NCBI GenBank assembly: GCA_002261195.1
Contig: MVBO01000002.1
Span: 68,920-132,919 of the forward strand
DNA length: 64,000 nt
Direction: 5' to 3'
Source of the DNA: Bifiguratus adelaidae
Lineage: Eukaryota; Mucoromycota; Endogonomycetes; Endogonales
This document shows, piece after piece, positions 1-10,467 of the stretch (positions are counted from its first letter, which is position 1; every line of letters begins with the position of its first letter). A program made the translations under genes and the position numbers. The notes under the pieces are model-generated. The model saw only the letters and a list, made by a program, of their open reading frames with translations. It was not told where the DNA came from and ran no database searches.

Positions 1-297
1 TATATGTGGCGACTGTCCAAGATAACTTTGAGGCGAACTTGAGAAAGATCGACCTTAACGTTGCTCAACTGTTTTGTACAAAGTCTAGCGACTACTCAAG
101 GCATGCTCATAGTCGTGGTTGTCCTGTCCGTCAATGTGGACAAAGACGCGCGAAAGGTGAGCCTGCCTTTTTAAGTCTTTGGCCCGTGACCTCGGACGAC
201 CAAATTTGAACCAATCAGATTTGAGCCAATGATTGGAGTGAAACCAATGTTCTGAGTTGTGAAAAAGGTCTATTGCGCTACCCGCTGCATTGTACAG
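1..297. other. window edge, no supported gene
   Basis: A 67-codon open frame begins near position 6 on the plus strand, but it has no ATG start and no recognisable family signature. The stretch most likely holds the 3' untranslated region of the minus-strand TrpRS gene and flanking spacer. Confidence 0.4.
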
Positions 298-1701
298 TCA
301 CCGTAATCCAACAGCATGATATACTCTATCTAAGGTCTCTGCAGCTCTGTTTCTAGCTTTGACCGCACCTTTTTCCAGGACGCTATCGACGTATCCAGAT
401 TCATTATGCAATCGATTCATTTCGCTCTGAATGGGCCCCAAAACCTGAATGATAGCGTCTGCAAGGTCCTCTTTGAATTGTTTGTGACCAGATACGTTGG
501 TGAAACTTTTTACAGCGTCCTCAACGAGAATATTTTTGCAAGCAGCGTAAATGGCCAGCAGATTTGAAACGCCCGGGCGGGAACTGGGATCGTAGCTGAT
601 GCTTCTTTCCGAATCGGTTGTAGCTCTGGCAATCTTCGCTTTAATCTGCTCCGGTGTATCCGACAGATTGATTCGTGACATGTCGTTGTCGTCCGATTTG
701 GACATCTTGGACGTTGGTTCTCGCAATGACATGATGCGTTTTGTGCTTTGGGCTATAGCCATCAGTCAACTTGCGCGTCAGCAGACCATACCAAAATCAC
801 GAGTCAAGAAACTCACGTATAATGCTTTTAGGAAGCGGGAAAATCTCCTCGCCCACGGTTTTGTTAAATGTGGAAGCAATTTCGCGGGCGAGTTCGAGAT
901 GTTGCACTTGATCTTCTCCTATTGGTACTTCGTCCGCCCTGGATCATTTTCAGCACATCGTCGCTCGACTCGCAACTTAAAGACTTCACTCACTGGTAAA
1001 TAAGGATATCTGCGGCTTGCAGCACTGGATAGGCGAACAGTCCCATGCGTAAGCCTTCTGTTGACGCGGCGATCGTGATAGCGTCCGAATGCTTTGCTGC
1101 ATCGCGATTTGACGACGAAATCTTTGACTGAAATATATATCGTACTGATCAGTCACCACGGCTTCACTCAAGGCCGACTACGCACCTTCCACTGCGTCAT
1201 GCGACTGAGCCATCCAACTGGCGTGATACAATTCAGTATCCAACACAATTCGGCGTGCTGAGGCACTCTACTTTGCTCAAACAACACGCTCTGCTTGACG
1301 TCCACACCGCATGCCATCAATGCAATAGCCATGTCACGTTTACTCTGTCGTAATACTTTTGGATCCTGAGGTATCGTGAGGGCGTGCAAATCGACAATAC
1401 TATAGAAAATGGTGGTGTTTCGTCTCGTTCGTTGCAGCTTTACCCAATTATCCAGGGCCCCGTAGTAGTTACCCAAATGGGGCACTCCTGTGGGTTGGAT
1501 ACCGGACAGGATAGTTGTACCCTTGTTTGTGGTGCTATAGTGGTTTGCATGAACCTGATCACTATTCGTGCCGAGTAAACGCGGCGCCATCCCGTACAGG
1601 GCTCGGTGGGCCTGCGATCGAGATATATCCTTGCCAGGAGACGTCACTTTGTGATAAAAACAATGAGCGCGAGCTGCGCTCCTCTGCATGGTTGACTGCA
1701 T
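298..1701 (-). CDS. MSW1: tryptophanyl-tRNA synthetase, mitochondrial type
   Basis: Charges tRNA-Trp with tryptophan, probably in the mitochondrial matrix. Four exons (1701-1186, 1127-994, 938-817, 752-298) join in frame to about 408 residues. Visible class I aaRS signatures are the [16 protein letters not shown] stretch carrying the HIGH-like motif (HLGN), the [14 protein letters not shown] and [15 protein letters not shown] segments of bacterial-type TrpRS, and a perfect KMSKS loop followed by acidic residues. The ATG at 1701 was chosen because it is followed by an Arg/Ser/Ala-rich, acid-poor leader that looks like a mitochondrial presequence; the open frame further upstream has no ATG. All three introns start with GTGAGT or GTGCGT. 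The gene is divergent from NSA2, with only about 170 bp between start codons. The gene symbol follows the yeast orthologue and is inferred. Confidence 0.93.
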
Positions 1702-1873
1702 GGCCCAAAGCCGCCTGTACCATTCAAGGTGTCCTTGCTCACAGTCGTCTATCGACAAAAAAGGCTAATGAATGAATTTTTCCTTTTTTTTTCTTACTCG
1801 CTGGGACTGCCACCAAAGCGCTTCTCCATTGGCCATTCGATCTTGACCTCCTCTTCCCACTCGTAGAGTCGCT

Positions 1874-2990
1874 ATGGTAAGTAACAGAACAGACGAAGCT
1901 TATTGAGCTGGTATCGCACAAGTTGCTTGCTCAAATAACTCTGTAACCTTTCGAATGGCATTCGTTGATATCTCCACTCCCTAGCCTCAAAACGAGTATA
2001 TTGAAGAGTCCATCAAGCGGCATGGACGCCGTTTGGACCATTTCGAGCGCAAGTAAGTACCTATGGTCTAGTAGGCTTGCACACTGCTCCTGTCAGCGTG
2101 TATCAGCAGCTGAACTTGCGGAGTAAAAGGCTTTGAACATAAGCTGACTATTATCTACTGCTTAGGCGAAAGAGGGAGGCTCGTGAGGTGCACAAAAACT
2201 CGCAATATGCACAAAAGGTGCATGGCCTGAAGGCCAAGATGTACAATAAGAAGAGGCACTCGGAGAAGATTCAGATGAAGAAGACGTACGTGATCCAATT
2301 ACCTTCTATAGCATCATGTTTTACTAATACTCCAATTTATAGCATCAAACAGCACGATGAAAAGTCAGCCAAGCAGAAGGATGCCGATGCCGTACCCGAG
2401 GGAGCCGTGCCGGCCTATTTGTTGGATCGCGAGGGACAACAGAGAGCCAAGGTCTTGTCCAACATGGTGAAGCAAAAGCGAAAGGAGAAGGCCGGAAAGT
2501 GGAATGTACCGTTGCCCAAGGTTCGCGGTATCGCTGAAGATGAAATGTTCAAAGTTATGAAGACGGGCAAGAGCAAGTGTATGTACACTGCGCCAATGAT
2601 GTTATTCGTCGTCTAATCATATCATACCTTTTAGCCAAGTCATGGAAGCGTTTAGTCACAAAGGCGACGTTCGTTGGCGAAGGATTCACCCGCAAACCTC
2701 CAAAGTACGAACGCTTTGTGCGGCCCATGGCCCTGCGTTTCAAGAAGGCCCATGTTACACATCCCGAACTTGCAGCAACCTTCCACTTACCCATTATCAG
2801 CGTGAAAAAGAACCCTCAATCCCCACTATATTCACAGCTCGGTGTCATAACCAAGGGTACAGTCATAGAAGTCAACGTATCGGAATTGGGTCTCGTAACC
2901 ACGGGAGGCAAGGTTGTATGGGGCAAGTACGCTCAGGTGACAAACAACCCAGAGAACGATGGTTGCATCAATGCCGTGTTACTGGTATAG
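1874..2990 (+). CDS. NSA2: ribosome biogenesis protein Nsa2
   Basis: Nuclear/nucleolar factor of late pre-60S particles, needed for 27S pre-rRNA processing. Five exons (1874-1876, 1985-2052, 2166-2285, 2343-2578, 2635-2990) give about 260 residues, essentially the family length. The N-terminus [19 protein letters not shown], the lysine-rich middle, the [16 protein letters not shown] block and the terminal [14 protein letters not shown] are hallmarks of Nsa2. The first coding exon consists of the ATG alone: a GTAAGT donor follows it directly and the next exon begins with CCT CAA AAC. The last intron uses the donor T|GTATGT, restoring KSKSWKR. Shares a short bidirectional promoter with the TrpRS gene. 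Confidence 0.95.
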
Positions 2991-3981
2991 AAGGCAGATG
3001 TCCCAACACAGAGTCCCTTGTTGCAGTGCGGCAAACACGGAAGGATCGTGATTATGCCACCGATACGTGGGTTTTAATCAATGTACCATATGTCAGTCAA
3101 AAACTTGCTTAGATGGTCGTGCTGATTACCGTTGATAACCAAGGAGATACGGGCAACACCCTGCGTTGACAAGCAGCTGATATGCAGGCCTCTGTTTTGT
3201 GTACACAATGAATCATTTCCAGTTCCGATCATAAATCAGTATGATAGACAATCGGATTAGAATAATAGGCAAAGAAGAGAAAACAAGGAACATGTATAAT
3301 CAGGGTCAACGTGCTTTATCGGATGGCATCTAGCACCCGAACCGACAAGCCACAAGGAAACATCCCTTGTGTTCAAAGCCCAGCACCCACTTGTCAATGC
3401 AGCAAAAATTTCACGCCTCCTATCAGTAAGCAGAAGCCGAATTGCAAAAGCCTGGTTGGTCCCAAAATCTTTGCAGAACAAACACCGACGTTCCCAGTGC
3501 ATGGACCACGAAAATTATGTGCATCAGATCCGATAGCAGGGTGATAGCCGACGTGGCAAATTCTTCCATCGACCACAGGCGATGTGGTCCCATCTTCGTC
3601 GATAACAAGTCCTACCCTGTGGCGGGCGACAAGTTTGCACAGTAGGGATGTTGCGCAGCGTTACCCAAAAATATTGAGAAACGAGAGAGGTTATTTTAGT
3701 CACTGTCTATCATGCCTCATCTGCGACGAAGCATTGAAACCCCGATGCATTTTATCGCCCAATAGCATTAGTGATTATTCACTCGCCACAGGTGGCTCGA
3801 CCAATCAAATTGGCTTGTCGGTTCATCATCGGGTGAAGAATTGTGAGTTGCCTTATATGGAAGCGGTCCTTGCACTTGATATCTATGCCATATCAATGAC
3901 AATTTTTTCACGGCGATGGCGAAGATCGATTGTATATAAGCATTGCATGTCTCTATCTGTACTTCATTTCTTGTTATTTCG
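2991..3981. other. intergenic region without supported gene
   Basis: About 1 kb between NSA2 and the F-box gene. Several short overlapping frames exist on both strands. One minus frame (about 3608-3423) contains a hydrophobic run (ITLLSDLMHIIFVVHALG), but it has no family signature or convincing splice context. A TATATAAG box near 3934 probably serves the F-box gene. Confidence 0.45.
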
Positions 3982-5031
3982 ATGATAGACTGCAGTAGCT
4001 CTTTGCTACCGACAACGATACCTATGGTGGGAACCCATCTCACAGCCCTTCCAACCGAAATCATCATCGCCCTCTTCTCTTCTCTTCAATACACTTCCGA
4101 CTACGCCTCACTTGGCGCCACCTGCAGTACTCTACGCGACATTTCATTGACGCCCTATGTGAAGCTTCATTATATGAAGCGCTTGTTGTCACCTTCACGT
4201 CGCCGCATCGAGGCTGCGACAAAAGAGGCTTGGTCAGAAGCGACCTATACGGAGGTGTGCGAATTCTTTGTGAACGCGCCTATTCAACCACGATACTCTG
4301 ATATGAACCTGCTGATGCAACAAATCCCTACCGAATACATTGTCAACTATAGATATCCATCGGTGGCAAGCAAGCGGTACATCCTAGACCTCTTTCGACC
4401 ATGGGCTTTGGAGGCCACCTTTCCAAACAAAATCACTCTACCTTCCAATGGTGCCGAATTGGTTGCTCAAGCAGGATCAGTCGCATTGCAAAAGGGCACA
4501 AGCACAATTTCATCCCGCAAGATCTTCTACGACGCCACGTTGCTCAAAGACCTGCCTTATGATAACGCTTCTGCCTCCTTCTACTGTCTTATCGTCTCTG
4601 CCGACATTATCGTTGCCGTCGAAGACTCTTCTGATCTTACCATGCACACAGGCCGACTACTTTACAAGGATCAAGGCATGAAGACGGGCTTGGGACTTGA
4701 GACATTCATGACCTGCCATGGCAAGCAAGAACGTCCCAATCTTCCGATCGTACCTACTCCCAAAACTTCCCCATCCAAGGCTGATCTGTGGAATCTTACC
4801 ATCAATGACGTCCCCCCAGCCACCAAGACCATTCCCTATCTGTTGTCATCCTTCGAAGACTGCACCTTGAAGACATCCATTCGCAAGGGTAACCTTCACG
4901 AGGGTGATCGTTTCGAGTGCGTGGTAGCGTACGAAAACGAAGAACGCTGCATTTGCGTAGAGTTCTGCGGTAGCGATGGTCAAGCTCGCGGCTACCTCAT
5001 GCTCAACGAAGCCGGCATTGAATGGCATTAA
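3982..5031 (+). CDS. F-box domain protein
   Basis: Single-exon protein of about 349 residues if the ATG at 3982 is used, or 335 from the ATG at 4024. Residues just after the second ATG match an F-box: LTALPTEIIIALFSSL, a short linker, then LGATCSTLRDISLTP. This is the Skp1-binding fold of SCF ubiquitin ligase substrate receptors. The remaining ~280 residues show no leucine-rich or WD repeats, so the substrate-binding part is unidentified. A TATATAAG element about 48 bp before 3982 favours the earlier start. The SCF role is family knowledge; the substrate is unknown. Confidence 0.75.
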   Translation: MIDCSSSLLPTTIPMVGTHLTALPTEIIIALFSSLQYTSDYASLGATCSTLRDISLTPYVKLHYMKRLLSPSRRRIEAATKEAWSEATYTEVCEFFVNAPIQPRYSDMNLLMQQIPTEYIVNYRYPSVASKRYILDLFRPWALEATFPNKITLPSNGAELVAQAGSVALQKGTSTISSRKIFYDATLLKDLPYDNASASFYCLIVSADIIVAVEDSSDLTMHTGRLLYKDQGMKTGLGLETFMTCHGKQERPNLPIVPTPKTSPSKADLWNLTINDVPPATKTIPYLLSSFEDCTLKTSIRKGNLHEGDRFECVVAYENEERCICVEFCGSDGQARGYLMLNEAGIEWH

Positions 5032-5383
5032 GCAAGACATCTTACATCCATTGTACATTTCATCACACTCCGCCATTATCCAAAATCTAGCCAAAACATC
5101 CTAGACACAAGCCATAGATTCATACTCACACTAATCTACATGTAAAGTCACACTGTATATACCCTTCAATTGCATGGCTCCATCTGAGCTCAACCATAGC
5201 CTGACTCGCACAATTGTTCCTATCATCCCAACCCGCAACAAGACATGTGACGGGTAATTTTATCACCGTTCTCCTTGAGGAACGATCGATCGCTCTCTCT
5301 TCTACACGCTAGTATGCACAGCGCTTGCTAGTTGACGTTATAGGTTGACGACTTTCTATCCTGTCATCGTTGTGGAGCAGAAC
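5032..5383. other. intergenic spacer
   Basis: 3' untranslated sequence of the F-box gene followed by the promoter of the DUF1365 gene. No open frame or RNA gene was recognised. Confidence 0.5.
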
Positions 5384-7680
5384 ATGTTCTCCATTGCCCC
5401 ACTTGTATCAGACGTTGCTGCACTCACCCTCTTCGTCTACCTTTGTCACGTTTCGTTCTCTGTGTTGCCAAGTAGTTCTCGAAGCCCTGCAGACTCCGTC
5501 GCGAAACAGGCAAACACTTCTCGGAAAACGGCTCGCAGCAAGAGGGTGAGGGAAGCTGAGCAGAGGTCGTGGCTCTTTTGTTGCTGGACGTACCATACAC
5601 GGTTTCACCCCGTTAGACACTCTTTCCGATACCCAGTGTTCTATGTCGGCGTTGACCTGGACGACCTTGAGAATGGGCGATGCATCAAGATCACTGCGAC
5701 TCAAGAGGTCAAGACTTCGCCCTTCAACGCAATCAAGGGCTTCTTATTTGGCTATGATAGTACGGCGATTGTGAGTCTTCGAAGCTGTGATTATCTGGGT
5801 CAGGTTCAGGAGGACAAGACTGGCTTGTCAGGTGTCAGCATCAAGGAGAAGCTAATGCATCACCTTCGAGTTCGTGTAAGCGTCAAATTGATCCCTCCTA
5901 TATGTTTTATGAGCAGTGCTTGATATGTTCGAAATAGGGAGTAAAGCATCATCTCATTGACCGTGTGCTGTTGGTGACTACGCCTCGTCTTCTGGGTTAT
6001 GGGTTCAACCCGGTCTCATATTACTATTGCTACAGCTCATCTCGGGAGTTGGTGTGCATTGTCTTGGAGGTGAACAATACTTTTGGAGAGAAGCACCTCT
6101 ATGTTCTTGACTACAATGACGAGGGAACGATGGAACAAAGAGCTAGATCCGGGTAAGCAAACCATGCATGATATGTATTTACCTTGGCACTCATGCTTGA
6201 CGGCAGCTATACCAAAGCCCATCTCATTCCCCGTAAATTCCACGTTTCCCCTTTCAACGATCGCAGTGGCGCATATACCATTTATACCGCAGATTTATTT
6301 CCAACGCATGATGGCAATGACCGTCCTATACTCAACACTCGCATTATCATCCAATCCAACCCAGATCCACAACTACGCCGTCCAAGCGGATATCCACTTT
6401 CGGACAAGAAATTCATGGCGGAGGTGCACGGGGAAGGCATACCCCTGACAGCTACACGTCTGCTGATGACCATATTTCGCTATGCGGGCTCAGTTTTTCT
6501 TACCATGCCCCGGATTATGAAGGAAGCTGCGGTGCTTGCCTATCGAAAGCATCTCGACATATATCCCAGGCCAGAGCCTATCTTTGATCAACGTCAAGAT
6601 ACCGTCAGCGTTAAGTCAGCAACGAGTTTCGAACGATATGCCATGTCGCTCGTCAGCGCCTGGATTGAGGCCTGCTTGGTTTTGTCGCCGAATGAAACAG
6701 GCGTTTCAATACACCTACCTGACGCAAACGACACAATTCTTTCGGTAGGCGAGCAGTCTTCGGCTATACACGTTCATTTGAGCAACTACGCCTTCTTTTC
6801 CAATCTCTTGCTATTTGATGACATCTGGGACGGTTTATTGGCTGGATATGAACAAGGTGCATGGTGGACAGACGCAGAGACCGATAGCAAAGATTTGAAA
6901 CGTCTCCTGCATCTTTTGCTTGGATCTCCCTCTCTTGGTGCTGTCAAGCCTGTGCGGACGCATTGGCTTGTCACAATCGCAAGACGTATGCATTCACATA
7001 CAGTTGCTGGAGTTCAAGATCAGCTTATGCGGCGAGCGTCATCCGTTCTGAATCAACTTTTTCCGAATACCACTCACACATCGCCAATAACATTATACAG
7101 GAGTTTAAGAGGTCGTGATTGGTCACCGCGCCAAGCTAGCAATGACCCCTTAACATTTACTTCCTATATCCTACCGCAGCTACCTCCAATTATGACAACC
7201 TTGAGCAGAGCGAAAGAAAAACCAGCACATCCCATCGACAGCTTGATTTTCGACGACGTTGTGTTTAGAACAAGGTTAGGTGCGACTTCAATCAAGTACG
7301 GCCTCAACATCTTCACCGAAGCCCTCTCTCAACGAATGGAAGCTGCCGTTTTCGGGCTTATTGCCCAGTTTGCGAGTCACCGCGGACCATTTGAAGGGCA
7401 ATTGAGGATCTGGAGTGCCATCCACAAGATAGTCACTCAGGAAGGGACTTCAGGGCTACTATACCCCCGGCAGACGGACCTAAAGGATCAGCTAGAGTAT
7501 AATGTCACCGTCTCCATGGACAAGACGCAAGACACTGGTGAAAGACTTGCTACTCCATTCACAGATGAGGGGGAACCGAAAGATTCGCAAGACATGTATG
7601 TCACGCAAAGTCAAAATCGCGTCGCTCGATTCTTGACAACGTGGAGAGACGTCGGACATGTGGTTGATAGACACTCGTGA
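5384..7680 (+). CDS. DUF1365 protein with C-terminal part resembling the CFA-synthase N-domain
   Basis: Three exons (5384-5875, 5938-6152, 6207-7680) give about 726 residues. After an N-terminal hydrophobic segment, residues ~65-280 carry DUF1365 (PF07103) signatures: HTRFHPVRHSFRYPVFY, HLRVRG, LLGYGFNPVSYYYCY, VLEVNNTFGEKH and a KFHVSPF block. Residues ~373-473 (VHLSNYAFFSNLLLFDD, then AGYEQGAWWTD and DLKRLLHLLL) resemble the non-catalytic N-terminal domain of cyclopropane/mycolic acid synthases (pattern F..L...G..EAY..G.W...DL..L). No SAM-binding methyltransferase motif follows. DUF1365 is often a neighbour of cyclopropane synthase genes in bacteria, so a role in fatty-acyl modification is plausible but inferred. 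The ATG at 5384 is the first in frame. Confidence 0.85.
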
Positions 7681-7952
7681 ATCTCGCATACATCGTATCT
7701 ATATATTCTGCAATGTGCATATATCTATACAATCCATTCATGTTCATAGCCGTCCTTATCGATAAATATTCCGTCCCTAGCAGTCTAGCGACAAAATTCC
7801 AGTGCCTGAGAACAATAGTGCCCAAATTGGCAATGGTGTACGCATAGGGTTTCAAATTCGTGGCGCCCACCATTGTGTATATAATTTATAAACGCATAGT
7901 AGATTGGCGTACGCGGCTACCCTTCCACGCCACCGACCTCGTGCGTGCGCAA

Positions 7953-8773
7953 ATGTCCCCTGCAGAAAAGACCGAGGCGGATACAAGCGTCGAGAATGCT
8001 CATACGCACAAAATTGTAACGGGCGGCACGACGGCGCAGTCTTCCGACGCGGCATCCCAAGTATTGGATGTACACACTTGTTCGGCTCACCAAAGTCAGG
8101 CTCGTTTACCCTTTCTTGTAACAGCGGATGCAGAGTCGATCGAAGAACACGAGACAACAGAAACCTCGGTACAAGAGAGCCAGTCATTACGCGCTCTAAC
8201 AAATTCACCGCAAAACACCTTTCCACCGCTATCGCAACCGCCCAGTTATGTCCCGTCTGACCATCGTCACAACCTGTCTTTGCCTCCCAATTCGCCAATC
8301 AGCCTGCCTTCTTGCCAGCTTCCAATCGAAAAGCTGGGATCGCCTACAAAATCTTTATTGTCGCCGCAATTGTTCCCGCGTCCGTGGCAGTGATCGTATG
8401 CTTCGCCATCCTCGTTCAAGGCTTGGTGAGCTACTTTATTCTTGGAGCCATCCTTTCCGTCAACCTATGCGTATGGTGCCATTTATTAACAGGCACAGGC
8501 GGTCCATGTCTTGGAAACAACCGTCCAGAGACCTTGATGCGATCCGATGGATCGAGCGGATACGTGGTACAGAATGGGTCTGCTTTAATGACCATCATGA
8601 ATCCTCAACACCATACACACGCAATTACCACCATTCTACCGCCTCCACCCGTGTATACAAAGGCACGACGCGAGCCACCTGCCTATGATTTGGACGCTGC
8701 CGATCCGAGAGACGACATCATTATTGATGTATTTCCAGAAACCGTGCATGAACCTATTCAAAGATATCAATAA
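7953..8773 (+). CDS. small PPxY-containing two-helix membrane protein
   Basis: Predicted from two overlapping open frames joined by an intron at 8245-8318 (donor GTTATG, acceptor TTGCCAG). The join keeps frame and gives about 248 residues, but the donor is weak, so the model is tentative. The N-terminal half is Ser/Thr/Gln-rich and low complexity. Two hydrophobic helices follow (IFIVAAIVPASVAVIVCFAI and YFILGAILSVNLCVWCHLL). The C-terminal tail contains PPPVY and EPPAY, both PPxY motifs that bind WW domains of Rsp5/Nedd4 ubiquitin ligases. This layout resembles fungal Rsp5 membrane adaptors. That function is inferred from motifs only; no family was recognised. Confidence 0.5.
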
Positions 8774-8871
8774 TGGGACGGTTAGATACCAGTTCAAAGC
8801 AATTCCAATAGTAATATGTTGCATTGTACATTCTATCACAATCCAAGCATTAAAGCCTCTGTACAGAATGG

Positions 8872-10131
8872 TTATGGAATCGTTAAGTCGAAGATCCGAG
8901 AATGACAGTAAGTTGTGCGTCGATCTTGGCGCGTAATATCGAGGATAGTTCCATGTGATGGCTGAATTTGAGCCAGCCCTGTCCCGTAACCAATGGCACT
9001 AGATATCATGCGACGGTACCAATAGTAAAGTCCTCTTGTGGGGAAAATAGCGGACATGAATTGGCGGTTGCGGAGTATGGTATGAGTGATGGCGCTGTCG
9101 ATGATGCAACCACGTGGATCTTCACGGAGAGAGGTAGCGAAAGCTTCATATATTGAAGCTATCGTGCTGATCTATGCACGAGGAGGAGGGATTGGGCTGA
9201 TCCATGAAGATGTAGTCGACATATGGTGTATCCGTGTCATGTGATCAGTCAATAGCATTCGGGTTGGCTTTCCTGCTTGATTTTAACGTACTCTCGCTAC
9301 ATGGAATGGGCGAGTTCGGCACTGATTCGGCCCATGATCTTTCGCGCCGCACCGCCAACATCCAGTTGATTTGGCTCCACGTTTCGTAGTTTTGCTGTCG
9401 TAATCATTGTGCCGTTTGCAACAAGGGTGTAAAGAGCGTTGATAGTTATTGAAACCTGTTCTTCGTGCGCTATAAGCTCTGAGAAGGCGGCGATTGTCTC
9501 TATAGCGGAATTAGGGAGGGTTTTCTTGCAGACCTTGAGGAGTTACCGATGGTGTAGATAATGGTGCTGCACCGACGGGATGTAGAGTTTGATTCATCAT
9601 TCGGATTCGTCGATGTGTTTCCGCGGCAAGAAGGACCGACAAAAGATCCATATACCTCTAAAGGTGCTTGCGAGATATATTCAGCAAGAACGCTGTCAGT
9701 AACGGGGAGGTACTCACTGTCTTGTCAATCAATCTGTCCTCCGTGACCATGTCTTTGTGGCCGCAGAGGCTGAGTTTGGTTCTAATGGTGAATAAGGCAG
9801 AGGTGTATTCCTGTGCGGTCCTGAAATCTTTGGAAGCACAAATTTGTTTCATTCCTTGAGAGCGGTCCGGAGTAAAGCAAATGATTTGCGTAGGAATTGA
9901 TCTTCGAATTTCTTCCATAGGGTAGCTGGATTTCTGATTTCCTTATAGTGTGTCCTTAGGTCATAAATGATACGACGGCGAATAAAGAGAAGCGATTGAT
10001 CCGCTTCTCTTTTGTTGTTTTGTGCTGCTGTTGCGAACGAAGTTCTCTTCAATGGTATGCTCCAGGTCAATACTGAAGAGATCGTCTTCGGTATCACTTG
10101 CCCAGGCTCTGTAATCTAGGTAGTCAGGACT
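8872..10131 (-). mobile_element. decayed Ty1/copia retrotransposon fragment
   Basis: Minus-strand remnants lie in element order. The gag/UBN2 part occupies about 10131-9658 (pieces NPATLWKKFEDQFL and FRTAQEYTSALFTIRTKLSL followed by LCGHKD). A CCHC zinc knuckle lies at 9360-9319 (CWRCGAKDHGPNQC, spacing C-x2-C-x4-H-x4-C). An aspartic-protease remnant covers about 9130-8872 (IDSAITHTILRN, then GYGTGLAQ). The active-site triplet reads DSA instead of DSG/DTG, and stops and frame changes separate the pieces. No integrase, reverse transcriptase or LTRs were recognised, so the copy is truncated and inactive. The order and motifs match copia gag-pol; the 3' limit near 8872 is approximate. Confidence 0.75.
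9319..9360 (-). other. gag CCHC zinc knuckle remnant
   Basis: Codes for CWRCGAKDHGPNQC, a perfect retroviral-type C-x2-C-x4-H-x4-C nucleic-acid-binding knuckle, preceded by a basic stretch. It lies between the gag and protease remnants of the copia relic, in the expected order. Confidence 0.75.
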
Positions 10132-10467
10132 GTCGGTGAGTGTCTATTGTGAGAGAGAGCGTCAATAGAGGTAGTTTCCCAAGGTACAAATATATTAAAT
10201 GAGTGTTAATTCATTTTTCCCTTTCCCCTTCCAGATTCAGATAGTCCAATTGGGGAACATTCTAAATCACCTACAACGCTTATAATGGACTGTATGTGTA
10301 GTCATGATCGTTGTCCTCGGTGAAGTATGACCTTGAGGACAAGAGAGTTGATGGGAAGCAGCTGCAATGACTACATTCTACAGCTAGCCTAGGAATGGAC
10401 AAAATAAAGTAGGATTGTGGCTTTGAGAAATTCGATTTTTACTTTTTTCTTCTTTACTGCACTTGAA
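10132..10467. other. intergenic spacer / RRP3 promoter
   Basis: AT-rich stretch between the retroelement relic and the helicase gene. No gene was seen. A pyrimidine-rich tract just before 10468 is compatible with the helicase transcription start. Confidence 0.45.

Noticed and set aside
3257-3660. Short overlapping frames including a hydrophobic minus frame
   Set aside because: Three frames on minus are open in parts but none has a family pattern or spliced continuation.
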